From Takakia lepidozioides (lineage: Eukaryota; Streptophyta; Takakiopsida; Takakiales; Takakiaceae), in contig CM060732.1 in assembly GCA_030704615.1 (NCBI GenBank), positions 42,947,053 to 43,011,052 of the forward strand: a DNA stretch of 64,000 nt. The letters run 5' to 3'. Position numbers and translations under genes: made by a program. Below, piece after piece: positions 1-9,924 of the stretch. Each line of letters begins with the position of its first letter. The first letter of the stretch is position 1. The notes below the pieces were generated by a model, which saw only the letters and a program-made list of their open reading frames with translations, had not been told where the DNA came from and made no database searches.

Positions 1-322
1 GACGGGCTGTGTAACCCCCCTTAAAGTGCGGTGTTGTCACCCCTAAGGCTCCCGCTGGTCTCAGTCTGTGCAAAAATTAAGGGTACCCCACAGATCTCGT
101 AAAAGTGCCTAAGTCCCAGACAGTCCTCTAACAATGGACGTGGCTTAACAATGATCGCAAGATATATGAGATTAAAATACGTGGTTGTACAAGGTTAGAT
201 CATGTGATGGAAATTATTTTGAATCGTTAGATTTTACAGGATCTAACGGTCTAGATTGTTTAATATCTAACGGTTTAAGATTACACCGCCGAACTTTACA
301 CCGGGCTGGGACTTAGGCTTTT
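1..322. other. intergenic flank
   Basis: No coding region is supported. The first bases contain the word TGTAACCCCC, related to the GGGTTACA repeats found between 8.6 and 17.3 kb. The words TCTAACGGT and ATCTAACGG recur near 235-285, giving a weak short internal repeat. Confidence 0.5.
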
Positions 323-450
323 TTGTCTCCTGCGTTTCACCATCTATTTGATGTTATGTCATGGAACGCAATGATCACAAGATATGCAGGGGCGTGGGAT
401 GGAGGCTTTGCAGACCTTCCTACTCTTAAGCAAATGATGCAGGAAGGAGA
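323..450 (+). pseudogene. PPR gene fragment (PLS class)
   Basis: The translation contains DVMSWNAMITRYA followed about 20 residues later by LKQMMQEG. This matches the plant PLS-type pentatricopeptide consensus RDVVSWNAMIxGYAQ...LFxQMQxEG. PPR proteins bind organellar RNA in plastids and mitochondria. Only about one repeat remains. No start codon or targeting peptide is visible, and the frame runs on into glutamate-rich low-complexity sequence and then into OSB-like sequence at about 540. It is a relic, not a functional gene. It is the first of several PPR pieces lying beside OSB pieces here. Confidence 0.6.
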
Positions 451-539
451 AGAGGAGGAGGAGAGGAGACAAGGAGAAGATCCCAACATTCTTGTGAGCT
501 CGCCGTTTTTGGGAGAGAGACGAGACGAGGAGACGCTCG

Positions 540-891
540 CCGTTCTTGGGAGAGTCAGCTTGGTCTTAGTAGGCCGTGTTTCAATCTCTGCCTGCTCAGC
601 TGCACCATGGTGGTTCGATCTCACATACCAATCCAACATTACCTGACTACAGATACAAGCAGCACACACAAGGGGTCCTTTTGGGCTGATGGTCAGTCAA
701 ATCCTCTATGGGTCATGATACAAGGTAAAGGACAATGTGGTGAGGATACCTTCTTCTTTGACCTATTTCAGCCTGTTTTGCTCTGTTTGGCAGCATGAAA
801 GTATCCAAAAACAGGTAATAGAGATGAGGAGAAGCTTTGGAATAAACACTTTTCCGACCCCAGTCAATGGCGAGACAATGGAGACAAAAAG
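540..891 (+). pseudogene. OSB-like PDF-motif exon (C-half, linker, next N-half)
   Basis: OSB proteins are plant organellar single-strand DNA-binding proteins with an N-terminal OB fold and C-terminal PDF motifs (roughly WWDNRxxKxNPxxPDFKHKxTGEALWL...PPWV). At 627-770 the sequence reads NPTLPDYRYK, then, after a one-base slip, LWADGQSNPLWV, the second half of a PDF motif. After a linker it reads KYPKTGNRDEEKLWN and then HFSDPSQWRDNGDKK, the first half of the next motif. An in-frame TGA lies just before KYPK; other copies in the window have a glycine codon there. The exon ends AAG at 891, followed by a GT donor. The matching second half would be the exon at 3054. The slip and the stop make this a pseudogene copy. 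Confidence 0.7.
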
Positions 892-1023
892 GTGAATGCA
901 TGTTGGACTACACTAGAGAGAAGTAGATGCAATTTAGAATTAGAACTACTGTAATAATTAGGGTTGGGGTTTGCTGGAAGAACTTCACGCCATCAGTGTC
1001 AGCTGCTAGCAACAAGCATTCAT

Positions 1024-1322
1024 GATTTGAGGGATGAAGGCTTTGGAGACCTATGAGCCAATTATGAGGGAAGGGATACTGAAGCCCGACCACATAACGT
1101 GTGTATGTGTTTGCAATGCGTGTACAAACCTGGCAGCCCTGGAAAATGGCAGAAGGTCTATGGTTGCATCGTCAAAGTTGCAAATGTACCAGATGTCATT
1201 TTGAACACTCCCCTGGTGGACAATATGTATGCCAAATGTAGGTGTAGCAAGGATGCAAAGGGAGTGTTCAATAACATGGCTGAACAAGATGTGGTGTCTT
1301 GGAGTACCATGATGACCACCTT
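1024..1322 (+). pseudogene. PPR repeat relic with frameshift
   Basis: One frame reads YEPIMREGILKPDHITCVC and ACTNLAALENGRR. After a one-base shift the next frame continues VYGCIVKVANVPDVILNTPL, VDNMYAKCRCSKDAKGVF and NNMAEQDVVSWSTMM. Together these follow the PLS-class PPR pattern (REGxxPDxxTF...NACAxLAALExGRxVHGxIIKAGxxxDVxLxTALVDMYAKCGxxxDAxxVFDxMxERDVVSWxxMI). The frame break and the following CT-rich tract show that it is not translated intact. The same PPR repeat type occurs again at 42.4-43.3 kb, also beside OSB modules. Confidence 0.75.
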
Positions 1323-1328
1323 CCCCGG

Positions 1329-1373
1329 TGACTCTCTCTCTCTCCCTCTCTCTCCCTCTCTCTCCCTCTCTCC
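1329..1373. repeat. CT-rich microsatellite
   Basis: Imperfect CTCTCTCCCT units run for about 45 bases and directly interrupt the end of the PPR relic. Confidence 0.9.
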
Positions 1374-3053
1374 AACTACTTGTTTGGGATTATCAATTTT
1401 TTTCCATAATACTTATTTTGGAAATACTATATATTTTTAATCCCAATTTTTAAGGTTTCATCCATACTGAATGAAATTTTTGTTATAACCATAACTGGAT
1501 GATTTATAGGCAGATATGCATTTCAATGCATTTTAGGTTTATGCTCCTTTGATTTAAACCTATTGAATGCCCATTTTTCATCCTGGTCTGATACCATCCA
1601 TACCGGATGGTGGATGAAATCGCGGGTGGTTTTCCTTTAAGTGTCTCTCTGCCCTAGACACAGCACGATATCGTGCGTGTTTTTTTTTCTCTGGAAGAGG
1701 GCGATGGCGGACGAATGCTCGATGGCGGCTGAATGCCTGAGCAGCAAGATCCGAATGGGTGTGTTCTTGTTTTTTGAACGCGCGATGATGGCAGACACTT
1801 TCATCTCCCGCGATGGCAAATGACATACTGTTATGTTTGCCTACGTTTTTTCCTCATTGATGAAGCAACGGCGGTTATGGAGGTGGGGAAGCAGCCTGTA
1901 TTACAAGATATAACCTGTCCTCAACTCTCCTCCCGTTGCATTCTGTTGTGCTCGTTCAAATTCAGATGATGAACACTGCAGCGTCCTACTCCACAAAAGA
2001 TTGAGGTTCTTTGTGGTGTCACATCTATGCTTTCTTCTGCTGGTTCTGTGATCTTTGCATGCTTTATGGCTCATACCTGACATGGATAACAACTGTGAAA
2101 TCCTGTAATTCACCTCGCGCATCCTCACTAACGCACAAAACATTTTTTGTGTTTGTTTTTGGGACGGGCGTAGGTGAGGGATTTCACTTGGCATGAACTC
2201 TTTGGCTTGCAGATGATCTGGTTACTGCAGGAGGGATAAGATATGCTGCAATCTGCCGTTGTTGCAATTTTCTGCTTCAAAGCTGCTTCAAAGGGGATAT
2301 GCCTTAAACCTACTTTGATTTCTGGTTCTTGGTAACCAAATCTGTTAAGTCAGGGAAGTAAATGGGCTGGGCCTCCTAGAAATCAGACCTTATTGTGAAG
2401 GTTCGGGCTGGTTGTGATGACAAGGGTTTGATGATGCAAGTGTGACATTGGATGCATTTTTCCAGACCTGTTTTCTGGCCTTTTGGAGAGTCAGACAGTG
2501 CTGTTTATGCCTCACCAGTTTAGAATGTATCAAGTAAGGCATTGGGTAAGCCTTTTTAAGAACACATACATTCTTTCAAGCTCCCCCATGGAGATTATAA
2601 CCTGATTACAGACTTGTATTTTTGAGGATCTCTCTAAAACTTGGCAGAGTGACTGGATAAGGCCCTGGGATACATACCATAGCCCTGCATCTACTTATGG
2701 AAGTACAATCAGTTCAGCTTGTGCTTTTAGGAACATACAAGAGCTGTAATAGGGAATTGTTTTCATCAAAGCTCTCACTCTTAGGCCTGTTGGAATGGTT
2801 TTCTCAAAGACCTGTTGAGCTTACAACATATTTGTTTAAGCTATTTGAACCCAAGAATTACCAAGCCAGTATTTTTAAAGGGTTTTTTTTATTACGAACT
2901 GTATTCTTAAGCTCCCCCCAGAGATTGGGAATGTGACATGGTAATGGCTCTCTCTCTCTCTCTCTCTCCTCCTCTGATACATGATACATATATACATGAT
3001 TTGTGCAGAGACATGGATAGCTGAAGGAGCAGGGATAGAGTGTGTGGGTCCAG
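1374..3053. other. no gene recognised
   Basis: Only short ORFs occur and none resembles a known family. A second CT microsatellite lies at about 2944-2970. If the OSB-like exon ending at 891 and the one starting at 3054 once formed a gene, this stretch would be its intron, invaded by the PPR relic. Confidence 0.4.
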
Positions 3054-3203
3054 ATTCATCCAAAAGGGCCGGATTTCAATCTCCAGATTACATATGATTC
3101 CCTGTGGAAGAATAGCTACAAGAAACCTACATGGATAGATGATCAATTGGTTGGTCGTGAGCTGAATAGCACGACCCCTGCAGGGATGTCTCTCCATCTG
3201 TAG
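3054..3203 (+). pseudogene. OSB-like terminal exon (PDF motif second half)
   Basis: It is preceded by TGTGTGGGTCCAG, a good 3' splice site. The exon reads IHPKGPDFNLQITYDSLWK, then KPTWIDDQL, and ends at a TAG after about 18 further residues. GPDFxLQ...SLW...KPxW is the second half of the OSB PDF motif, which in OSB proteins contacts single-stranded DNA. The phase agrees with the donor at 891, so the pair can be joined across the motif at GDKK / IHPKGPDF. This exon is open, but the upstream exon is damaged, so I treat the locus as a partial or decayed gene. Related exons lie at 6.2 kb (minus) and 42.15 kb (plus). Confidence 0.65.
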
Positions 3204-3599
3204 ATCTTTTAAGAAGTGGAAGGCTAGGCCTAGGGCCCAGCTTTCTTATGACATTGTTAGCTGATTTTCAGTTCTTCTCCTTAGCTCGGTGCCTTTTTGT
3301 TTCCAAGTTATGACAGTAGTTTCTGGCTGCAGTCTCTTTTCCTGCTAGACTCTTTAGCTCTATGCAGACCCCCTTCTTTGCTTGCCTTCCTTCTTACTAC
3401 TCTTTCTTGTCTTGGTACGCGAAGCTGTGTCTTCCTCTTTCAATCTCTATGGCACTGTATCCAAAGGTTATTTTTCCTCTTTGTATCCAAAAACATTTTA
3501 TGTCCATTACCTATAAAGTTCTATAAAGTTCTAGAGGCCACTGTCCCCACTGTCCCTCTTTGTTAACAAAAATAAAAATAATAAAAAAAGACAACAATG

Positions 3600-4151
3600 G
3601 CTTCCATTCTATTTTCCTAGAAACCTAATGAGAATTTAAATCAATTAATAATCTAAATATTATAATTGTATGATTTAATTTATTAAATTAAAATATTATT
3701 AAAAAACCTCTTTAGTCATGAAGTTATATACTCATGACTACATCATGGCAACGTGGCATTATATGATACGATATTTCTTTCCCACTTGTGGGTCATATAT
3801 GTTGTCCATGTGGACACGTGTCACATCCGGAGTGCTACATATGTCTCTCTGACGCCTCTCCAATGGAATTATACTTTGTAGTCATATAGTTAGTCATATA
3901 TAAATCATATAGTTGTGACTACATCCTCTCTACAACATGACTCCAGGTGCCACGCACGCAGTCACGGCTATGACTTGCAAAACGCAGTCCTAAAGACTAG
4001 TCGCTATGACAGGGTTTTTTTCACTGCAGAGTGATATAGTCATGAACGCATATAGGACTTAAAAAATAGTCATATGTGCAGTCATAAAAACGCTCATCTG
4101 TTGTTGTGAATGCTCGCCTGTTCAGATGGTCAGATTGAAGAAATGCCACCT
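3600..4151. repeat. AT-rich sequence with many GTCATA / CATGACT words
   Basis: The words AGTCATGA, CATGACTAC, GTCATATA and AGTCATAAAA recur in both orientations between about 3714 and 4095. The same vocabulary fills the sequence after the CACTA-like termini at 4152 and 40209, so this is probably subterminal repeat sequence of the same transposon group. No ORF is supported. Confidence 0.5.
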
Positions 4152-4510
4152 CACTAGTAGAAAATCCGGCTTTTACGCTGCTATTTTCCAATCATATCAG
4201 TATTTTATGACTGCATGACTGCCAGTCAGATAAACCCAGTCAGTTGTGACAAATGAGTCGTAAGCGCCATAGAGTCGTATCTGCCAATCGTGGAGCTCAC
4301 TGTTGACGTGACAACAGGGACGCCTAATCATAGTCATTGATAAGACCGTAGTAAATGACTGCGAATCCATGTGAGCTTCACGTGGTACAGAAGGGATATG
4401 CCACATGTCACAACAAAGGGAAGGCGACAGGGTCTTCACTATTGGCATATACGACTTTCGTGGATTAACCCCATGACAACACGTGGACAATACCGGGCAT
4501 GACACGTGGC
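4152..4510 (+). mobile_element. CACTA-like transposon terminus
   Basis: The sequence begins CACTAGTAGAAAA and then CCGGCTTTTACG. CACTA elements (CMC/EnSpm superfamily) start with CACTA and have short repeated subterminal motifs bound by the transposase. Here CAGTCAGATAAACCC, CAGTCAGTTG, AGTCGTA and AGTCATTG follow within 300 bases. A second terminus at 40209 starts CACTACAACAG and then shares GCGGCTTTTACG. Sequence at 4436-4500 (a CCACGTGTTGTCATGGGG-like block on the minus strand) recurs inverted at 9860-9910. No transposase is seen nearby, so this is a non-autonomous or truncated copy. Confidence 0.55.
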
Positions 4511-5755
4511 AGGACAGGGTGAGGGGGTCTTCCCCCCATTGCTACCTACTGCTGGAATTAGCATGGCTCATGTTCCTGGGCTGTCTTTCGAAGATTCCAT
4601 CGGCTGTGTTGAAGAAGCTTCATCCATGCAGCTTCAGCAGCGCTAGAAAATATGAACAATGTCATAAGCAAATCTAAGTAATGTCAAGGGCACAGCTGTA
4701 GGCCAGGGTCATCACACATGCATGTCTTGCTGAAGAAGTTACTTTAGTTTACTCCTTCAGAAGCCAAAGTATTGTCAATGACAAAGGTACAGACATGCAG
4801 CAAAACAGAGCCAGACATCCACCAACATAACCTAGAATTGCCAGGACCATTATTTTGGTAGGATACGTCCAGAATAGTACAAAGGACTGTCCAACCAGCC
4901 CCCACACACAAGTTCAGTGCATCAATCAGTACAAGGTGCTGAGCATACATGCTATACATGCTTTTCCTACCATCACCTCCTTCAACACAGCAAACAGATG
5001 AAGAACTCTGCACCTAGGTTCCCCTAAAAACCTTTCATCTGTAAGGAACTTCACCAATCTTGCAAAAACTCAACTCAACCAGATACTTTCATGGCAGAGA
5101 GGCGTCATTCACTCATTCCGCTACCCATTTCAGCCATGAAACATAGGCAAGTGCATGTCCTCGAAAAATATGAGGAATAGCCTAAGAGCGCCACTGGTAA
5201 AGATACGGAGGGTCAAAAGAAGGAAGTGGAACACGCCATAAACCCTTGAGTGATGCCATCAAAGGTAATCCGCTGCCATGAATCAAAGTAAGAGAAGATG
5301 TCGAACTTGGTTTTGGCTGCAATGCCTGCTGATGCTAGTATCATGATCACAAAATAGCAAAGAAAGAAGGAAGAACTTGTAGTTACGAGCTCCAACACAG
5401 TTGACCACCCAAACACAGTGGTGCATGGTCCATCTTCAAAATGCATCGCCCACCTGTCCATTGCTATTCCATCCCATCCATCACTTGTCCACTTGATCTC
5501 TTACTACATTGGACACAAATGCAACAGTTACTACAACATGTAGCATGCCTACAGTGGCATGGTTATTCTCATACCATAGACAGGCTTGCTTGTTCGGTTA
5601 TTCCTCGAGGGATTTTGGGACCAGTGGGGCTCTGGACAAGTGCTTGTGGAGTGGAAACTATAAGGACTCAACAATAATGGGCTGCTTACAAAGAGCATTG
5701 GTCACATAGGACTGACAGGACTTCCGGGAGTTCACAACGTACTCAGAATGCTCAA
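4511..5755. other. no gene recognised
   Basis: Short minus-strand ORFs at 4744-5013 and 5213-5461 have hydrophobic stretches but no recognisable motifs, splice sites or family resemblance. I do not support a gene here. Confidence 0.4.
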
Positions 5756-5929
5756 TCAACCACAGCACTTTGAGGCAAATGGAGCAAACACATCTAGTAG
5801 AATAAATAAGCTGTCAAGTATACAATACCCATTTCTCGATTCTGTTGCAACAACATAACCTTCAACAATAACATTAGTGAAGACTTGCATTACTCTCCTG
5901 AAAGTATTTACAGAACAGAAGGAACCTCT

Positions 5930-6031
5930 TAGGGTCCCACCCGTGGTACCATTGACTGGGGTCAGAAAGTATTCATTCCACAGCTTCTCCTTGTCTCTGT
6001 TACCTGTTTGTGGATACTTTCCTGTTGTCAC
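5930..6031 (-). pseudogene. OSB-like PDF first-half fragment
   Basis: The minus strand reads GKYPQTGNRDKEKLWNEYF and then, one base out of frame, SDPSQW. This matches the KYPKTGNRDEEKLWNxxFSDPSQW segment of the copy at 795-891. The frame break marks a relic. It is the first of a run of OSB-derived pieces on the minus strand up to 8.3 kb. Confidence 0.6.
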
Positions 6032-6152
6032 AGTGGCAGTATCATGTGAAAGTCACTCCAAACTATCAAAGAATTCAACATGAAAATTTAGGGCCGATTG
6101 ATAAGAGGGAAAAACAGGGTGAATTGTGTTGAAGAAGGTGCCTTGATTACCA

Positions 6153-6365
6153 GTGCCTGATTTTATCAACCCATGCAGGTTTCTTGTACCTATCCTTCCA
6201 CATCGAATCATAGGTAATCTGGAGCTTCAGATCTGGCCCTCTTGGATGAATCTGGACCCACACTCTATCCATGCTCCTCCAGGTCGGAAAAGCGTTCATT
6301 CCAAAGCTTCTCTTCATCTCTGTTATCTGTTTTTGGGTACTTTCCTGCTGTCATATCGGCAATAA
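6153..6365 (-). pseudogene. OSB-like PDF motif pieces (both halves)
   Basis: Reading leftwards on the minus strand, 6365-6285 gives AGKYPKTDNRDEEKLWNE, the first half of a PDF motif. After a short gap, 6262-6153 gives IHPRGPDLKLQITYDSMWK and KPAWVDK, the second half, preceded by GTGGGTCCAG. The intron that separates the halves in other copies (over 2 kb between 891 and 3054) is shrunk here to about 40 bases, and a TAG lies in the join. It is a compact but broken copy. Confidence 0.65.
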
Positions 6366-6469
6366 CTTGTGAAAGTCACTTCAAACCACCACAGATCCAC
6401 CCAACGAGCTAACTTACAGAATTTAATATGCAAATTCAGGGCTGAGTCTGATGAGAGGGAAAAACAAGT

Positions 6470-6757
6470 TGAAATAGGTCGAAGAAGAAGGTATCTTTAC
6501 CACATTGTCCTCGTCCTTGTGTCATGACCCATGGAGGATTTGACTGACAATGAACCCAAGAGGACCTCTTGTGTGTGCTGCTTGTGTCTGTAATCACGTA
6601 ATGTCGGATTGGTCCGTGAGAACCACCACTGTGCAACTGAGCGGGCAGAGATTGAAACACGACAAGGGTGAAATGTGTGGAAGAATGTACCTTCATTAGC
6701 AATGCCTTGTTCTACCAATTGTGTTGCTGCCCCTGCTGTTTCCAGTTGACCATCCAC
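6470..6757 (-). pseudogene. OSB-like module, WVDGQLE to PDYRHK
   Basis: The minus-strand frame reads MDGQLETAGAATQLVEQGIA, then NEGTFFHTF, then TNPTLRDYRHKQHTQEVL. These are the end of one PDF-type motif and the second half of another (NPxLPDYRHK, compare PDFKHK). A one-base insertion after EVL converts the expected LWVDGQSNPPWV into another frame. The intron 3' end before TNPT reads CACGG instead of CACAG, so the splice site is lost. Decayed copy. Confidence 0.65.
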
Positions 6758-6854
6758 CCACGCAGATACTTTCCTGCTGCCACATCAGCAGAGACTTGTC
6801 AAAGTCACCCCAAACCACCAGAGATCCATCCACCGAGCTAACTTACAGAATTCA

Positions 6855-7610
6855 ATATGCATGTCAGGGCCAAGTTTCCAAAGCTTCTCCTCATCTCTGT
6901 TATCTATTTTTCGACACTTTCCTACAGTCACATCGGCATTAACTTGTCAAAGTCACTCTAAACGGCCACCACACATCCACCCCAACGAGCTCACTTACAG
7001 AATTCAATATGCATCTCGGGGCCAAGTCTCATGAGAGGGCAAAACAAGCTGAAGAACTCCAGCCATGAACCTGTCACATGTCAAAATCACTCCAAAACAT
7101 GTCAAAATCACTGGAAAACCACCAGAGATCCATCAAGGAGCTAACTTGCAGAATTCAACATGGAAAATTGAGGGACGACTCTGATGACAGAGAAAAACAG
7201 GCTGAAATGTGTTGAAGAAGGTGCCTTCATTAGCAGTGCTAGTTGATACTGCACTAACAGTGCCACTACCAGTTGACCATCTGTTTCTTGTAGCTATCCT
7301 CCACAGGGAAGAGCTTGAAATCCGGGAATCTTGGATGAATCTGGAACCACAATCTATCCCTGCACTCCTTCAGCTATCCATGTCTGTGTACAAATCGTGA
7401 ATACATCCTCAGCCTTGCTGCAGCTAGCAGCTGAAGCAGCTGACACTGACGCCCTAACCCTACCTACAGCAACATGTCAAAATCACTCCAAAACCACCAT
7501 CGATGCACCAACGAGCTTCTCCTCATCTATGTTATCTGTTTTTGGATACCTTCCTGCTACCACATCGGCAGTAGCTTGTCAAAGTCACTCCTAACCACCA
7601 CAGATCCACC
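6855..7610 (-). pseudogene. short OSB-like PDF fragments
   Basis: Three pieces are recognisable on the minus strand. At 7600-7510: GRYPKTDNIDEEKL (first half). At 7343-7200: IHPRFPDFKLF and DSYKKQMVNW with a stop (second half). At 6930-6870: DNRDEEKLW-like (first half). The linkers contain repeated GTGACTTTGACA words. All are truncated or interrupted. Confidence 0.5.
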
Positions 7611-7689
7611 CAACCAGCTAACTTACAGAATTAAATATGCATCTCGGGGCCGAGTCTGATGAGAGGGTAAAACAGGCATAAATAGGTTG

Positions 7690-8270
7690 AAGAAGAAGGT
7701 GCCCTCACCACATTGTCCTCCACCTTGTGTCTTGACCCATGGAGGATTGGACTGACCATGAAACCAAGAGGACCTCGTGTGTGTTGCTTGTGTTCGTAGT
7801 CAGGTAATGTCGGATTGGTCCGTGAGAACCACCACGGTGCAACTGAGCAGGCATAGATTGAAACACGACCTGCTAAGACCAAGCTGACTCTCCCAAGAAC
7901 CTTGTAAACATCAGGAAGAATACCAAATCATGGTACTAACAGGAGCCGAGAGCACATTTGCAGGATGGACAAACTTCTTCACATCGTACATTAAGAAAAA
8001 GCCACACCTTCCGATTACGGTTGTCCCACCAGCGTGAAGGATCTTTCAAAAACTCATGCCAGCTCTGCTCCGTGCTGCAAATGCAGGGCCGAGTCTGATG
8101 AGAGGCCAAAACAGGCTGAAATAGCTCGAAGAAGAAGGTGCCCTCACCACATTGTCCTCGACCTTGTGTCTTGACCCATGGAGGATTGGACTGACCATGA
8201 AACCGAGAGGACCTCTTGTGTGTGCTATTTGTGTCTATAGTCAGGTAATGTCGGATAGGTCTGTGAGAGC
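7690..8270 (-). pseudogene. best-preserved OSB-like exon pair on the minus strand
   Basis: From about 8240 to 8010 an open minus-strand frame reads GQSNPPWVKTQGRGQCGEGT, FFFELFQPVL and STEQSWHEFLKDPSRWWDNR, ending NRK with a GTGTGG donor at 8009. After about 175 bases the sequence TNPTLPDYEHKQHT resumes at about 7830. SWHEFLKDPSRWWDNR / NPTLPDYxHK is a clear OSB PDF motif (single-strand DNA binding) interrupted by an intron between DNRxxK and the PDF core. Each exon thus runs from the second half of one motif to the first half of the next. The acceptor here reads CACGG rather than CACAG and the second exon slips frame after HTRG, so this copy too is probably dead. Confidence 0.75.
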
Positions 8271-8584
8271 GGCCACGGTGCATTCGAGCAGGTAGAGATT
8301 AAACACGGCGTGCTATCGCGATGCTTTGGCACTAGGAAGACGCAGCCCGTTAAAAACACCAAGTCCCCTGCACTCTATGCGACCTAGCAACCCTAAATTC
8401 GAGCCAATCTTTTGAAATTTTTGAACGTTTTGCACCCTAACAATATATAAAATGATTATATATTCCATGTCATTATATAAAGGTATTTTTAGCTTTATAT
8501 ATTTGTATATATATATTCATAGTCATTAAGTGGTTGTCATCCCTATTGTCTTCGAGTAAGTAATTTGAGCATTGACTGATCATG

Positions 8585-8730
8585 TTGGGTTACACTCCCC
8601 TGTTCTACACTGAGTTGCACTAGTTTGGAGTTGCACTGCTGACTAGTTGTGTAACACCGTACAAAGGGTTACACATGAGGTGGGTTACACTACTGGGTTA
8701 CACCACAGCCGGGTTACACCACAATGAGTT
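8585..8730. repeat. GGGTTACAC-type repeat cluster
   Basis: GGGTTACACT, GAGTTGCACT, GGTTACACATGA, GGGTTACACTACTGGG and GGGTTACACC follow each other at irregular spacing. This is the left edge of the GGGTTACA repeat zone that extends to 17.3 kb. Confidence 0.75.
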
Positions 8731-8784
8731 TCATTGGAGAGTTTTTTTTTCTATTATGACGTTACGGCTTTGTTTGTGTTGCAG

Positions 8785-8868
8785 TGATCACTGGAGTGTT
8801 GCTGTTTTAGAGCGCCGAGGTCGGATAGTACATTTGGACTGGTTGCGGACAACACAAAAACTATTGAG
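8785..8868 (+). pseudogene. possible ULP1/C48-like protease exon
   Basis: A TTTGTGTTGCAG acceptor and a GAG/GTGCAC donor bound an 84-base open exon encoding DHWSVAVLERRGRIVHLDWL and RTTQKLL. The HWxxxVxxxxxxIxxxDxL pattern is that of the catalytic His-Asp segment of ULP1/SENP cysteine proteases (C48), which remove SUMO-like modifiers and which many plant Mutator-like elements have captured. No clear Cys box follows. The ORF at 9925-10234 has a VPSNGAVGSAAYYALCF stretch that could be a degraded Cys box (consensus PQQxNxxDCG), but the Cys is missing. Family identity is tentative. Confidence 0.3.
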
Positions 8869-9282
8869 GTGCACCATGTGACAACCCTGTGTTAGGCCTC
8901 CTTCATTCAATCGAACAATTTCCATTTTATTGCAGACACTCGTTGTCATTTTCAACCAATTTGTCACATTGTCTTTTTGGGGACACTGGTCATAAGTACT
9001 TGATCCAGGCTGTATGAGATAGCTAGACAAATTGAGCTAAGATATGGATCCGTGCTATCCAACCACACCGATAAAATTGAAGCTATAGTATGAGCTTCAG
9101 TTCAAGTATCCCATCAGTTTGTAAGGATCTCTCTGAGTGGTATTGACTGTTTGCAATTCAGCATCTCATGCCTGAGTTCCATCTTTTGTTAAATGTGGTC
9201 AGGCATATGAAAAGAAGGCTTCCACAGAGGCATTTCAACAGATTCAGATACATATGTCTGTCTCTTGCTTTAGTGCATCAAG

Positions 9283-9396
9283 ATGGAAGGTCTGGAAGCT
9301 GGAAAGCAGGTGCACACTCACATTATCCAAAGTGGATTCACGCCAAATGTTTTTCTACTCAACACCATTGTCAACATGTATGACTTTGCATGTTAG
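9283..9396 (+). pseudogene. PPR single-repeat fragment
   Basis: The ORF reads MEGLEAGKQVHTHIIQSGF then TPNVFLLNTIVNMYDFAC and stops. It matches the PPR consensus xxLExGKQVHxHIIxSGFxxNVFLxNTIVNMYxKCG, losing the KCG end. At about 37 codons it is one repeat only, with no flanking PPR sequence recognised, so it is a relic. Confidence 0.7.
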
Positions 9397-9719
9397 ACTT
9401 TGCAGCTTTGTGGTTTTTTTGTAGCACCACAGGGTGGTAGGTGGTGTACACTTGGCAATGCTTAGATTTTGGGTACTCTATGCAGTAATCCAAGCAGGAC
9501 TTCATGAGTGTGTTCCTCTGTTGGAACGGATCAATGAAACATTAAGTTACATTGTGTTTGAATCGATGTTCCAATTTCAATGGTGCTGTCATGTTTCATT
9601 ACTTGTCTACTACCACACAACCTGTTGCCTTGCTTGGTGTATTAGTTTGTATTTTATTTTTTTCCTTATAGTATTCGAGTATTATGTAAGTTTACCATAG
9701 TAGCCTGGACATAGTCATG

Positions 9720-9910
9720 TATACGATTGCCTCCCATCCAAAGACCCTCTCCACGTGGCACTTTCATTGTACCCCACGTGTTTGCCCATACCCGCGCCAC
9801 GTGCGGTATCCAGAGTCCGTCCCTCGAAGTCATATGTTCCAGTCATAACGACCACTCCCATTATGCATAAATTGATGTCACGTGTTGTCCTGGGGTTAAA
9901 CTGTGGAAGT
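9720..9910 (-). repeat. CACTA-type subterminal sequence, inverted relative to 4.4 kb
   Basis: GTCACGTGTTGTCCTGGGG, then AAGTCATACATGCCAGTC, closely matches the reverse complement of 4436-4500. ACGT-core words (CCACGTGGC, CCCACGTG, CCACGTGC) are frequent. Two such blocks in opposite orientation could be the two inner ends of one element spanning about 4.15-9.7 kb, or two separate insertions. A matching right-hand TAGTG terminus was not found. Confidence 0.4.
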
Positions 9911-9924
9911 CATACATGCCAGTC

